64,000 bases of DNA from Aliivibrio salmonicida LFI1238 (lineage in GTDB: Bacteria; Pseudomonadota; Gammaproteobacteria; Enterobacterales; Vibrionaceae): the NCBI RefSeq assembly GCF_000196495.1, contig NC_011313.1, forward strand, positions 372,001-436,000. The letters are read 5' to 3'. Of the stretch, positions 53,663-62,845 are shown piece by piece. The first letter of the stretch is position 1, and every line of letters starts with the position of its first letter. The position numbers were made by a program, and so were the translations under genes. Under the pieces are notes generated by a model. It had not been told where the DNA came from, did not search any database, and was given only the letters and a program-made list of their open reading frames with translations.

Positions 53663-53710
53663 ATGTTCGTTTATGACTATTTTTGGTTATAAACGAACAT
53701 TGTTTTTATT
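53663..53710 (+). terminator. Terminator after the nucleosidase-like gene
   Basis: 12-bp perfect stem ATGTTCGTTTAT / ATAAACGAACAT around a 14-base loop, then TGTTTTTATT. The stem happens to contain GlpR-like ATGTTCG / CGAACAT halves, 445 bases from glpF, which I treat as coincidence unless shown otherwise. Confidence 0.75.
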
Positions 53711-54107
53711 CTTTTGCCTTTCATATTACATTGCTACTTTAGTGTTATCTTTGTTAGCTTAATATCTTTTAATTCAATGGATTAGCGTTTAATTGTTGTT
53801 TTTGATTGTTTTGTTTCTCTCCTTCGTTCTATTTTCTCTGTAAACTCGATCTGGTCGTACCTGATGATCTTGATCTTTTATGCTCTAGATCTTCTTTTTA
53901 ATATTCTAACACGCACTTTATGTGCTCGAACGCTCATTTTGGGTTTGTTGATATTTAAAATATTAATAAAAGGAGTACATTTCGTGCTGCTTAACGTGAA
54001 TGCTGTATACCTACTTGAATAATAATTGAGCCGTTTATCTGGTGTATGAGAGCGTATACATACAAAACTTGATGAAATGAGCTAATAACGAAACAAAGGA
54101 ATGAATC
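53711..54107 (+). promoter_or_regulatory. glpF upstream region with a GlpR-like operator
   Basis: 397 bases without a gene. At 53921-53938 TGTGCTCGAACGCTCATT shares CTCGAACGCTCATTTT with the 7.4-kb site and resembles AATGTTCGTTCGCTCATT before glpD. The position 170 bases before the glpF ATG suggests a fairly long leader or a remote operator. Confidence 0.55.
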
Positions 54108-54962
54108 ATGGCGAATAATGAACAACATACATTACTTGGACAATGCATCGCTGAATTTATCGGTGCCGGTTTATTGATTTTTTTTGGTGTCGGCTGTGTC
54201 GCTGCCTTAGTGTTAACGGGGGCTGAGTTTGGCCAATGGGAAGTCAGTATTATATGGGGGATAGGTGTTTCTATTGCCATCTATTGTACTGCGGGTGTTT
54301 CTGGTGCTCACCTTAATCCTGCTGTAACTATTGCACTGGCTGCGTTTCATGGATTTGATAAAGCAAAAGTAATCCCTTATATCATTGCTCAAGTACTTGG
54401 TGCTTTTTGCTCTGCTGCGTTAGTTTACGCGTTATACAGTAATTTATTTGCTGATTATGAAATTGCGAATGGTTTTTTAAGAAGCAGTGAAGCTGCATTA
54501 TCAACGGCTGGTATCTTTTCTACTTATCCACACCCCTCTTTATCGATACTAGGCGCGTTTGCTGTTGAGTTTGTTATTACTGCGGTTCTTATGTTTGGCA
54601 TCTTAGCATTAGGTGACGAGCATAATGGCGCGTCTCGTGGTGCAATGAATCCTCTACTTATCGGTTTATTAATTGCCGTGATTGGTGGGTCTCTTGGGCC
54701 TCTAACTGGCTTTGCAATGAACCCTGCTCGTGATTTTGGTCCAAAACTCTTTGCTTACTTAGCGGGTTGGGATTATGCATTAACAGGTGCGAGAGAGATT
54801 CCTTACTTTATTGTTCCAATTCTTGCTCCTATTGCTGGTGCGTGTTTTGGTGGTTGGGCTTACCCAAAACTGATTGGTGCTTATTTACCAAAAGCTGGGC
54901 ATGGTTGTACTATTCCTAATCAGTGTGATCCAGAAGACGAAACTAAAACTGCTGAAGTGTAA
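54108..54962 (+). CDS. glpF: Glycerol uptake facilitator GlpF (aquaglyceroporin)
   Basis: 284 aa, six transmembrane helices and two half-helices. The first pore motif is GAHLNPAVTIA and the second GFAMNPARDFGPK, with the Asp after NPAR that marks glycerol facilitators. The RBS AAAGGA lies before the ATG. It precedes glpK by 80 bases with no terminator between, so they form a glpFK transcript. Confidence 0.96.
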   Translation: MANNEQHTLLGQCIAEFIGAGLLIFFGVGCVAALVLTGAEFGQWEVSIIWGIGVSIAIYCTAGVSGAHLNPAVTIALAAFHGFDKAKVIPYIIAQVLGAFCSAALVYALYSNLFADYEIANGFLRSSEAALSTAGIFSTYPHPSLSILGAFAVEFVITAVLMFGILALGDEHNGASRGAMNPLLIGLLIAVIGGSLGPLTGFAMNPARDFGPKLFAYLAGWDYALTGAREIPYFIVPILAPIAGACFGGWAYPKLIGAYLPKAGHGCTIPNQCDPEDETKTAEV

Positions 54963-55042
54963 TAAAGACTTTAAAAATAATACTAACAATTATCTCCCTA
55001 CGAGCTAATAAATTACAAACTAATACATAAAAGGATTCCATC

Positions 55043-56557
55043 ATGACTGAGCAAAAATACATTGTTGCACTTGACCAAGGAACTACTAGCTCTCGTGCCG
55101 TCATTCTTGACCACGATGCCAATATTGTCAGTGTTTCTCAGCGTGAATTTACTCAGATTTATCCTCAAGCAGGATGGGTTGAGCATGATCCACTAGAAAT
55201 CTACGCAACACAAAGTTCGACGTTAGTTGAAACCTTAGCGAAAGCAGGTATTCGCAGTGATCAAATTGCGGCGATTGGTATTACGAATCAACGTGAAACG
55301 ACGATAGTTTGGAATAAAGAAACGGGTAAACCAGTCTATAACGCGATTGTTTGGCAGTGTCGTCGTACGGCAGATACATGTGAAAAACTGAAAGAAGCAG
55401 GTCTTGAAGAATACATCCGTGAAAATACGGGTTTGGTTGTTGACCCATATTTCTCTGGTACAAAAATTAAGTGGATTTTAGATAACGTTGAAGGCGCTCG
55501 TGAAGACGCTGAAGCGGGTAAGTTATTGTTTGGTACGGTTGATACCTGGCTTGTGTGGAAGATGACACAAGGACGCGTTCACGTGACTGATTACACCAAT
55601 GCATCACGTACCATGGTCTTTAATATCAATACGCTTCAGTGGGATGAAAAACTGCTGAAAGAGCTAGATATTCCACTTTCAATGATGCCTGAAGTGAAAT
55701 CGTCATCAGAAGTGTACGGCGAAACAAACATTGGTGGTAAAGGCGGAACGCGTATTCCAATCGCAGGTATTGCGGGGGATCAACAAGCGGCGCTTTATGG
55801 TCAAATGTGTGTAGAGCAAGGCCAAGCTAAGAACACCTACGGTACGGGCTGTTTCTTACTAATGAACACGGGTAAAGAGAAAGTAACGTCTCGCAATGGC
55901 CTATTAACGACACTTGCTTGTGGTCCTCGTGGTGAAGCGTCTTACGCACTGGAAGGTGCGGTATTTATGGGCGGAGCGTCGATTCAATGGCTACGCGATG
56001 AAATGAAGCTATTAGCGGATGCGAAAGATTCTGAGTATTTTGCAACGAAGGTTGATTCATCAAACGGTGTTTATGTGGTTCCAGCCTTTACAGGGTTAGG
56101 TGCTCCTTATTGGGATGCGTATGCACGTGGAACCATTGTTGGCTTAACGCGTGGTTGTGGTTCAAATCATATTATTCGTGCAACGTTAGAAAGTATTGCT
56201 TATCAAACACGTGATGTGATTGATGCAATGCAAGCAGATTCAGGTATCAAGTTATCGGCACTTCGTGTTGATGGTGGTGCGGTTGCTAATAACTTCTTAA
56301 TGCAGTTCCAAGCGGATGTATTAGATGTAGCGGTTCATCGTCCACAAGTGACAGAAGTGACTGCGCTAGGTGCTGCTTATCTTGCTGGTTTAGCCGTTGG
56401 ATTCTGGGGTGGCCTTGATGAATTGGCAGGTAAAGCTGTGATTGATCGTTCATTTGAACCTCATCATGATGAAATTAAACGTAATCAACGTTACCGTGGT
56501 TGGAAACGCGCAGTAAAATGTGCTCAATCATGGGCAGAGCTGCACGATGAAGAGTAA
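55043..56557 (+). CDS. glpK: Glycerol kinase GlpK
   Basis: 504 aa, standard length. FGGY-kinase motifs include ALDQGTTSSRAVILD near the N-terminus, VGTVDTWLVWKMT-type and GIAGDQQAALYGQ, the ADP site GLGAPYWDAYARG and a C-terminal ALRVDGGAVANNFLMQFQAD. It phosphorylates imported glycerol to glycerol-3-phosphate. Cotranscribed with glpF and followed by a strong terminator. Confidence 0.97.
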   Translation: MTEQKYIVALDQGTTSSRAVILDHDANIVSVSQREFTQIYPQAGWVEHDPLEIYATQSSTLVETLAKAGIRSDQIAAIGITNQRETTIVWNKETGKPVYNAIVWQCRRTADTCEKLKEAGLEEYIRENTGLVVDPYFSGTKIKWILDNVEGAREDAEAGKLLFGTVDTWLVWKMTQGRVHVTDYTNASRTMVFNINTLQWDEKLLKELDIPLSMMPEVKSSSEVYGETNIGGKGGTRIPIAGIAGDQQAALYGQMCVEQGQAKNTYGTGCFLLMNTGKEKVTSRNGLLTTLACGPRGEASYALEGAVFMGGASIQWLRDEMKLLADAKDSEYFATKVDSSNGVYVVPAFTGLGAPYWDAYARGTIVGLTRGCGSNHIIRATLESIAYQTRDVIDAMQADSGIKLSALRVDGGAVANNFLMQFQADVLDVAVHRPQVTEVTALGAAYLAGLAVGFWGGLDELAGKAVIDRSFEPHHDEIKRNQRYRGWKRAVKCAQSWAELHDEE

Positions 56558-56584
56558 TTAACCTAATTTGATGGTTAATTAAAC

Positions 56585-56618
56585 AAAGGGAGCACAAATA
56601 TTGTGCTCCCTTTTTCTT
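56585..56618 (+). terminator. Rho-independent terminator after glpK
   Basis: 13-bp perfect stem AAAGGGAGCACAA / TTGTGCTCCCTTT, 3-base loop, then TTCTTTTT. Confidence 0.93.
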
Positions 56619-56747
56619 TTTCGAACTTTGTTTGATATATATCACGCATATTCATGTCAAATATTTCCAATCTTTATGGCTTCTTTGTACACTGATTTCA
56701 GATAAAAATAATAAGTCATTGATTGTTCGAAATTAGGGGAGTAATTC

Positions 56748-57515
56748 GTGAAGCAAATATCAAGACATCAAGAAATTGTGAATTTAGTGCAACAGCATGG
56801 TTATGTCAGTACTGAAGATTTAGTGGAGCAATTCAAAGTCAGTCCACAAACAATTCGCCGTGATTTAAACGAATTAGCAGATGAGAACAAAATACGCCGT
56901 CATCATGGTGGTGCAACGATCCCTCTTAGCTCTGTAAATACGGCTTACACTACACGTAAAGTGATGCAGTTGAATGAGAAAGACACGATTGCAGAAGCGC
57001 TTGCAAAGCATATTCCTGATGGCGCTACGTTGTTTATCGATATTGGTACGACACCAGAATCGGTAGCAAAAGCCTTAGTCAAAAACCATAAGGATTTACG
57101 CGTTGTTACCAACAACATTAACGTAGCGATGATCTTAATGGCGAATCCCGATTTTAAAGTGATTCTGGCTGGTGGTGAAGTTCGTAATCGTGATGGGGGT
57201 ATTGTTGGTGAAGCAACCCTTGATTTCATTAAACAGTTCCGTTTGGATTTTGGCATATTAGGGATCAGTGGTATTGATTATGATGGTTCACTGTTGGATT
57301 TTGATTACCACGAAGTTCGAGTGAAAAAAGCGATCATTGAAAACAGCCGCAGTGTGTACCTTGCGGTTGATCATACTAAGTTTGGTCGTAATGCGATGGT
57401 TAATTTAGGAAGTATTACTGAATTGCACATGATCATTACCGACCAAGAGCCACCTGAAGAAATAGTGACTATTTTGAAAGAAAATGAAATCCCTTATGAA
57501 GTAATTTCAAAGTAG
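56748..57515 (+). CDS. glpR: Glycerol-3-phosphate regulon repressor GlpR
   Basis: 255 aa, DeoR family. The N-terminal HTH is YVSTEDLVEQFKVSPQTIRR followed by DLNEL; the C-terminal sensor domain has FIDIGTTPESVAKAL and VRVKKAIIENSRSVYLAVDH. GlpR represses glp promoters until it binds glycerol-3-phosphate. Here it has its own promoter after the glpK terminator and is followed by a terminator, so it is a separate unit between glpFK and glpD. Confidence 0.95.
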   Translation: MKQISRHQEIVNLVQQHGYVSTEDLVEQFKVSPQTIRRDLNELADENKIRRHHGGATIPLSSVNTAYTTRKVMQLNEKDTIAEALAKHIPDGATLFIDIGTTPESVAKALVKNHKDLRVVTNNINVAMILMANPDFKVILAGGEVRNRDGGIVGEATLDFIKQFRLDFGILGISGIDYDGSLLDFDYHEVRVKKAIIENSRSVYLAVDHTKFGRNAMVNLGSITELHMIITDQEPPEEIVTILKENEIPYEVISK

Positions 57516-57538
57516 CTCTCACTTCTAACGAATAAACG

Positions 57539-57571
57539 ATCCCTGATCTTGATTAAGATCAGGGATTTTTT
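57539..57571 (+). terminator. Rho-independent terminator after glpR
   Basis: 12-bp stem ATCCCTGATCTT / AAGATCAGGGAT, loop GATT, then six T. Confidence 0.93.
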
Positions 57572-57587
57572 GTATCTCCATCACACT

Positions 57588-57674
57588 AAATGTTCGTAAT
57601 CGAAAATATAAAGTGACTCAAAACGAAAGTTAAGTTATCGTAAATTCATCGTATTTAATGTTCGTTCGCTCATT
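57588..57674. promoter_or_regulatory. Two GlpR-like operators upstream of glpD
   Basis: Site 1 at 57588-57607 (AAATGTTCGTAATCGAAAAT) resembles the E. coli GlpR consensus ATGTTCG-N-CGAACAT. Site 2 at 57657-57674 (AATGTTCG-TT-CGCTCATT) is an inverted pair of AATGnnCG halves, 22 bases before the glpD ATG, and would block initiation. Confidence 0.7.
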
Positions 57675-57696
57675 ATGAGTCTTTGAGGTCACTACT

Positions 57697-59244
57697 ATGA
57701 ATAATGGAAACCAAACACACACAACCTGCGCTGTTTTAGATTTAATCGTAGTGGGTGGTGGTATTAATGGTGCAGGAATTGCCGCTGATGCTGCTGGGCG
57801 AGGCTTAACCGTTGGTTTGTATGAAGCATCAGATTTTGCTTCTGCAACGTCATCAGCAAGCTCAAAGTTGATTCACGGTGGTTTACGTTATTTAGAACAT
57901 TATGAGTTTCGTTTAGTTTCAGAATCTTTAGCTGAGCGTGAAGTTCTGTTAGCCAAAGCACCACATATTGCCAAACCAATGCGTTTCCGTTTGCCTCATC
58001 GCCCATTTTTACGTCCAGCATGGATGATCCGTGCCGGTCTGTTCCTTTATGATAATTTAGGCAAACGCACCACATTACCAGCAAGTCATTCGGTTAATTT
58101 AGCGGCGTCCGGTTTACTAAAACCTGAGATGAAAAAAGGATTTGAATATTCAGATTGTTGGGTTGATGATGCGCGTTTGGTTATTTTAAATGCCATGGCC
58201 GCAGAGAAAAATGGCGCAGAAGTGAAAAACTATTGCCGCGTTGAGAAAGCGACTCGTGTGGGGGGGTTATGGAATGTTACTCTTTTTGACGAGCAAACGA
58301 ACACGCGCTTTGAGCGTAAAACCAAAGCACTGGTTAATGCGGCGGGTCCTTGGGTAAAGCAGTTTTTCGATGACAGTTTAGAAGAAGAATCGCCTCGTAA
58401 TATTCGTTTAGTGAAAGGCTCTCATATTGTGGTTCCTAGAATTCACAATGAAGAGCAAGCGTACATTCTGCAAAATAAAGACAATCGTATTGTGTTTGTT
58501 ATTCCTTATATGGAAGACTTTTCTATCATTGGCACAACCGATGTGGAATACAAAGGCGACCCAAGCAAAGTCGAAATATCAGAAGACGAAGTAAACTACT
58601 TAATTGATGTCGTTAATCAACATTTTGTTGAGCAAATTCAACGTGATGATGTAGTGTGGACTTACAGTGGTGTACGTCCATTATGTGATGACGAATCTGA
58701 TTCACCACAAGCGATTACGCGTGATTACACATTAGAACTTGAGCAAGAACTAGATCAAGCACCATTGCTTTCTATTTTTGGTGGAAAACTAACGACATAC
58801 CGAAAACTGGCTGAAACGGCAATGAAAATGCTGAGCCCATATTTCATGAAAATAGGTGCGTCGTGGACAAGAGACGTCGCATTACCTGGTGGTGATTTTG
58901 ATTACCCTCGTACGCAATTAGTGAATAACATTTGCAGTAAACATACGTGGTTAGCAGAGAAAACGGCAACACGATACGTGAATCAATTTGGTACCTTAGT
59001 CTGGACATTGTTAGAAAACATGGATTGTGAAGCGAATATGGGACAGGTATTCGGTGAAGGGGTTTATCAAGCTGAAATTGATTATTTAATGCACCATGAG
59101 TTCTCACAAAAAGCAGAAGATGTATTGTGGAGAAGAACTAAACTTGGTCTGTATTTAAGCAAAGAAGAACAAGTAAAAGTAGCTGATTATATGAATAGTT
59201 CAATAACATCAAAGGTTGAAGTTAAATTAGAACAAGTGAGTTAA
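57697..59244 (+). CDS. glpD: Aerobic glycerol-3-phosphate dehydrogenase GlpD
   Basis: 515 aa. The N-terminal FAD Rossmann motif is DLIVVGGGINGAGIAADAAG, followed by SSASSKLIHGGLRYLEHYEF, the FAD-DAO family signature. Later blocks are RLVKGSHIVVPR and IFGGKLTTYRKLAETAM. It oxidises glycerol-3-phosphate to dihydroxyacetone phosphate at the inner membrane and passes electrons to quinone. Single-gene unit with two GlpR-like sites and a terminator. Confidence 0.97.
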   Translation: MNNGNQTHTTCAVLDLIVVGGGINGAGIAADAAGRGLTVGLYEASDFASATSSASSKLIHGGLRYLEHYEFRLVSESLAEREVLLAKAPHIAKPMRFRLPHRPFLRPAWMIRAGLFLYDNLGKRTTLPASHSVNLAASGLLKPEMKKGFEYSDCWVDDARLVILNAMAAEKNGAEVKNYCRVEKATRVGGLWNVTLFDEQTNTRFERKTKALVNAAGPWVKQFFDDSLEEESPRNIRLVKGSHIVVPRIHNEEQAYILQNKDNRIVFVIPYMEDFSIIGTTDVEYKGDPSKVEISEDEVNYLIDVVNQHFVEQIQRDDVVWTYSGVRPLCDDESDSPQAITRDYTLELEQELDQAPLLSIFGGKLTTYRKLAETAMKMLSPYFMKIGASWTRDVALPGGDFDYPRTQLVNNICSKHTWLAEKTATRYVNQFGTLVWTLLENMDCEANMGQVFGEGVYQAEIDYLMHHEFSQKAEDVLWRRTKLGLYLSKEEQVKVADYMNSSITSKVEVKLEQVS

Positions 59245-59281
59245 ATAAGAGATAAAAAGTACTCAGATAATTCAATAAATG

Positions 59282-59316
59282 AAATGCATCTAATTCTAAT
59301 TAGGTGCATTTTTTAT
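59282..59316 (+). terminator. Rho-independent terminator after glpD
   Basis: 14-bp stem AAATGCATCTAATT / AATTAGGTGCATTT (one T-G pair), 2-base loop, then TTTATT. Confidence 0.9.
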
Positions 59317-59403
59317 TCTGTGGATTAAGAATGAACCAAGATTATTCTTGGCATTATTATCGATAAGAGTACTATTTGAATGTCATTAAAATGAGATAGT
59401 AAA

Positions 59404-60241
59404 ATGAAAATTAAATTCCTCTCAATGCTTATTGCGTCTTGCGTAGCGTACTCAGCCAGTGCTTGTACTGGTATTTCTCTTTCAACAACCAATCATGATT
59501 ATATTCAAGGTCGAACGATTGAGTGGGGACAGAATGATTTAGAGAGCAAGTTGATAATATCACCTCGTAATTATCACTACTCCTCGACAATGCCAAATCA
59601 ACAGCAAGGGTTAGATTGGACGTCTAAATACGGGTTTGTTGGTATTTCTGTCAGTGATGATCGTTTTATTGCTGAGGGGATAAATGAAGAGGGATTAAGT
59701 GCCGGTTTATTTTATTTTAAAAACTATGGGTCGCTAGAAAAATACAATTCGAAAGACACAAAAACAACGATAACCGACATGGACTTTATTCGTTGGATGT
59801 TGTCACAATTTACCACCGTTGCTGAGGTTGAAAATGCGTTAGATACGATAAAAATAGTGCCTGTTTATCTTGATGTAAAAGGGATCCCATCCCCTACTGC
59901 TCATTGGCGTGTTTCAGATAAAGCGGGCAATAATATCGTTATTGAAATTATGAATAACGGCAAAATTAAGATTCATAAAAATACGGCAAAAGTATTAACC
60001 AATGCACCTGATTATCAATGGCAAGTCACGAATCTTAATAACTATATTCATTTGACTCCGGGGGTAAGTAAAGGGCAAAAAATTAACGATGTAGAAGCGT
60101 TTTCCTTTGGTGTGGGTTCTAGCTTTTTAGGGTTACCAGGCGATATTACGCCACCATCTCGATTCATACGTGCCGCGTTTTATGTTAATTCGGCACCAGT
60201 GATGAAAGATGAAGAAGAGGCCGTGTCTCAAGCGTTTCATA
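59404..60241 (+). pseudogene. Choloylglycine hydrolase-family (Ntn) enzyme, 5' part, split by IS66 copy 2
   Basis: Signal peptide of 20 residues ending SASA, exposing Cys21 as the catalytic N-terminal nucleophile (CTGISLSTTNHDYIQGRTIE). This is the arrangement in conjugated bile acid hydrolases and penicillin V acylases of the family. The host frame ends at 60241 (VSQAFH); the following codons to 60345 are IS-derived. Joining 59404-60241 to 62565-62815 restores AFHILNNFDIPIGS, a family motif, and a 362-residue protein. Substrate could be bile salts, penicillin V or acyl-homoserine lactones; the sequence does not decide. Confidence 0.92.
60234..60241 (+). repeat. Target site duplication of IS66 copy 2, left
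   Basis: GTTTCATA, identical to 62557-62564; 8 bp is the standard IS66 duplication length. Confidence 0.95.
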
Positions 60242-60257
60242 GTAAACGTGCGGGGAA

Positions 60258-61745
60258 CTACACCTTGTCTTTTACATTCCAAGGTAAAAGTGAATCGATA
60301 TCTGGCGATCCAACACATAAACGATCTAGACAATACCTAATATAATCGTAAGGGATTAATCCGTTTGCCTTTGCTGTTTCTACAATGCTGTAAAGCATTG
60401 CACTTGAATCTGCACCAGCCGTTGAACCCGAAAATAACCAGTTTTTCCGGCCGATAACAAACGGTTTAACCGCTCGCTCTGCTCGATTGTTATCAATAGA
60501 TAACAATCCATCATCAATATAACGAACTAATTTATCCCATTGATTTAATGTATAGCTAATCGCCTCACCTAATTTTGTTTTAGGTGATACTCGACTAACT
60601 GCGCTATCAAGCCAATCACGGAGCTCTTTAAGTAAATCGCGGGCTTCTGTCTGCCTAGCAACATACTTGGCTTCAGGGGAAGCCTCTTTTAATAACGATT
60701 CGATCCGGTATAGCTTTTGGATTTTACTCAATACCCAATCTGCACTCCCTGTTTTCCCTTTTACTTGAACACGTTGAGCCTCAATAAATCGTCGACGTGC
60801 GTGTGCCCAACAGCCAACTAAAATCGCTTCAGTTTGTTCATAACCTTGGTAACCATCGGTATGTAAATACCCGTTATAACCTTTTAAAAAGTTAACTGGA
60901 TGGTAGCCATGCCTGCTAGATTGATAATCATAAAGTACAATTCCAGGCAAAACACCAGAGCCTGGAGAATCATAGCCAGAGCAGTAGACCCACATATAAC
61001 ATTTTGCTTTTTCAACATCCAACACATTTACCGTTGTTTCATCACAATGCAGAGTGGGTTGTTCAAGCAAAATACGATGTAACTCGTTATTAAGAGGGGT
61101 AAATAGTACCGAGCATTTTATTAACCAATCCGCCATCGTTCGCCGTCCAATAATGATACCCCATTGCTGAAATAACGTTTCTTGACGATAAAGTGGAAGA
61201 CTGTATTGAAATTTAGCCGTAATAATTTGAGCAAGTAAACTTGCGGTCGCAATCCCTTTAGGGATTGGTGACGCTGGCATTGGGGCTTGTTTAATGTCTA
61301 CTGAAGTATTGTTTTTTTCACAATTTCGGCAAGCATATTTAGGACGAACATGTTGAATAACTTCCACTTTAGCTGGTACAAATTCCAACTTTTCACTGAT
61401 GTCTTTACCCATCGCATGCATCTCTAGACCGCAACACTTACAAGTTTTATCTTTTATGTCGTGGATAATAACAGTACGCGGTAAGTCTTCAGGTAAGCGT
61501 TGGCGTTTTGGCTTTTGACGAGTGTAGGTAATCGTTTGTGTGTCATCATTTTCAATGATGATTTCTTCTTCTGTTTCATTGAATAAATCAAATTGAGTCG
61601 AGTCAGATTCACTGCTTTTACCAAAGCGCTGATGTTGAGCCAGTCGAAATTGCTCTAGAAGACGGTTATATTTATTTTCAAGCTGAAGCACAAGTGCTTT
61701 CAGCTCGTCAATGGTATCAGGAAGTGGTTTTATTTTATCAGTCAT
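60258..61745 (-). CDS. tnpC: IS66 family transposase TnpC (copy 2)
   Basis: 495 aa, intact, with the same coiled coil, zinc-binding cysteines and DDE residues as copy 1. Two residue differences noted: Thr2 for Ile2, and Pro for Ser in the QA-P-MPASP segment. Because both copies are full length, either could mobilise the other. Confidence 0.96.
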   Translation of the reverse strand: MTDKIKPLPDTIDELKALVLQLENKYNRLLEQFRLAQHQRFGKSSESDSTQFDLFNETEEEIIIENDDTQTITYTRQKPKRQRLPEDLPRTVIIHDIKDKTCKCCGLEMHAMGKDISEKLEFVPAKVEVIQHVRPKYACRNCEKNNTSVDIKQAPMPASPIPKGIATASLLAQIITAKFQYSLPLYRQETLFQQWGIIIGRRTMADWLIKCSVLFTPLNNELHRILLEQPTLHCDETTVNVLDVEKAKCYMWVYCSGYDSPGSGVLPGIVLYDYQSSRHGYHPVNFLKGYNGYLHTDGYQGYEQTEAILVGCWAHARRRFIEAQRVQVKGKTGSADWVLSKIQKLYRIESLLKEASPEAKYVARQTEARDLLKELRDWLDSAVSRVSPKTKLGEAISYTLNQWDKLVRYIDDGLLSIDNNRAERAVKPFVIGRKNWLFSGSTAGADSSAMLYSIVETAKANGLIPYDYIRYCLDRLCVGSPDIDSLLPWNVKDKV

Positions 61746-61816
61746 GTAGATGACTATATAACGATAATACAGGTAATCAATCGGTTGCCTCCTATTCTTG
61801 ACTGAGAATCAACTAT

Positions 61817-62164
61817 TTAAAGGGTTGTTTGATAATGTACCGGTTGATGTCCTAAGATATCAAAACCTTGTAATAGCAGTGTCAGTTGCTGCTCTGATAA
61901 TGCTAACGTATCGTTATTTATATTTCGTGGCCATTTGAAGCGGTCTTCATCTAATCGCTTGTACCATAAAGCGAATCCTGTTTTATCCCAATACAATATT
62001 TTGAGTTTATCACGAGGCTTATTGCAAAATATAAATAGAGCATCACTAAACGGTGATAGTTGCATTTCTTGCTCAACAATCACGACAAGGCCATTAATGG
62101 CCTTGCGAAAATCGACAAAATCACGATGAAGATAAATGGTGGAAATATCAGTAAATACATTCAT
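61817..62164 (-). CDS. tnpB: IS66 accessory protein TnpB (copy 2)
   Basis: 115 aa, identical to copy 1 except Ile7 for Val7. Start overlaps the tnpA stop (ATGA). Confidence 0.95.
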   Translation of the reverse strand: MNVFTDISTIYLHRDFVDFRKAINGLVVIVEQEMQLSPFSDALFIFCNKPRDKLKILYWDKTGFALWYKRLDEDRFKWPRNINNDTLALSEQQLTLLLQGFDILGHQPVHYQTTL

Positions 62165-62475
62165 GATTGATACCCTTTTAATAAGAGTCCTATCCAGTGA
62201 GGTTCAGTATTAGCTGGCAATGTTAATCGCAATTTTCCGATAGAAAGTTGAATATCTGGTAATTGTGGAGTGGCGATGATAGTTGATGTTAACGCTTCTA
62301 CTTTCAAGAAAGTAGAAGCGTTAATCTTTTGTTTCCATCGTGCTTTACGTGCACTAAATGTCTTTGGCAGAATATTATGGTTACGACAAAATTCAGCGGC
62401 ACTAAGCTTGCTAGATTGCTGAGATTCAAATAGAGCGTGCCATTGCTCTGGTGTTCTCTTTTTATCTTTTTGCAT
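62161..62475 (-). CDS. tnpA: IS66 accessory protein TnpA (copy 2)
   Basis: 104 aa, identical to copy 1; contains the 36-base palindrome at 62289-62324. Confidence 0.93.
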   Translation of the reverse strand: MQKDKKRTPEQWHALFESQQSSKLSAAEFCRNHNILPKTFSARKARWKQKINASTFLKVEALTSTIIATPQLPDIQLSIGKLRLTLPANTEPHWIGLLLKGYQS

Positions 62476-62556
62476 AATTACGTTCTCGTTAAATGAAAGA
62501 TCGTAAGATACGCATAATGAATTTTATTTGTTAGGTGTAGTTCCCCGCACGCTTAC

Positions 62557-62564
62557 GTTTCATA
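62557..62564 (+). repeat. Target site duplication of IS66 copy 2, right
   Basis: GTTTCATA, matching 60234-60241. Confidence 0.95.
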
Positions 62565-62815
62565 TATTAAATAACTTTGATATTCCTATCGGGAGTGAAT
62601 TCAATAGTAAAGCTCACATTCCAGATCTACCGAGTGCGACGCAATGGACTTCAGTGATTGATCAAACAAATGGACAGTTTTTTTATAAAACGATGAGAGA
62701 CAGCACCATTAAAAAAGTGGATTTAAATAAGATTAACTTTAATGGTAAAACAGAAGAGAAGCGCCGATTAGATTCTGGGCAGTTTCATGTTGAAGATGTC
62801 ACGCCCATATTATAA
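62565..62815 (+). pseudogene. Choloylglycine hydrolase-family enzyme, 3' part
   Basis: Encodes the C-terminal 83 residues (LNNFDIPIGSEF onwards, ending VEDVTPIL). It follows directly from the 5' fragment when the IS and one duplication copy are removed. It contains DLPSATQWTSVIDQTNGQFF, which matches the family's conserved C-terminal strand region. It has no start of its own. Confidence 0.9.
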
Positions 62816-62819
62816 AAAT

Positions 62820-62845
62820 AAGCCTCATATTTTGAGGCTTTTTTC
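62820..62845. terminator. Bidirectional terminator overlapping the 3' end of the EAL/GGDEF gene
   Basis: 8-bp stem AAGCCTCA / TGAGGCTT with a 5-base loop and T-run on the plus strand, A-run on the other; it lies between convergent genes. Confidence 0.85.

Larger units (their letters stand above)
60242..62556 (-). mobile_element. IS66-family insertion sequence, copy 2 (2315 bp), with 8-bp target duplication
   Basis: Same length and gene content as copy 1 at 4164-6478 but inverted. The terminal repeats match except for one base at the 60242 end (GTAAACG instead of GTAAGCG). It is flanked by GTTTCATA on both sides (60234-60241, 62557-62564), so this copy inserted by simple transposition and its flanks have not since been separated. 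It disrupts a choloylglycine hydrolase gene. Confidence 0.97.

Noticed and set aside
53663..53700. ATGTTCG / CGAACAT pair as a GlpR operator
   Set aside because: The spacing (38 bases overall) and following T-run fit the transcription terminator of the preceding gene.
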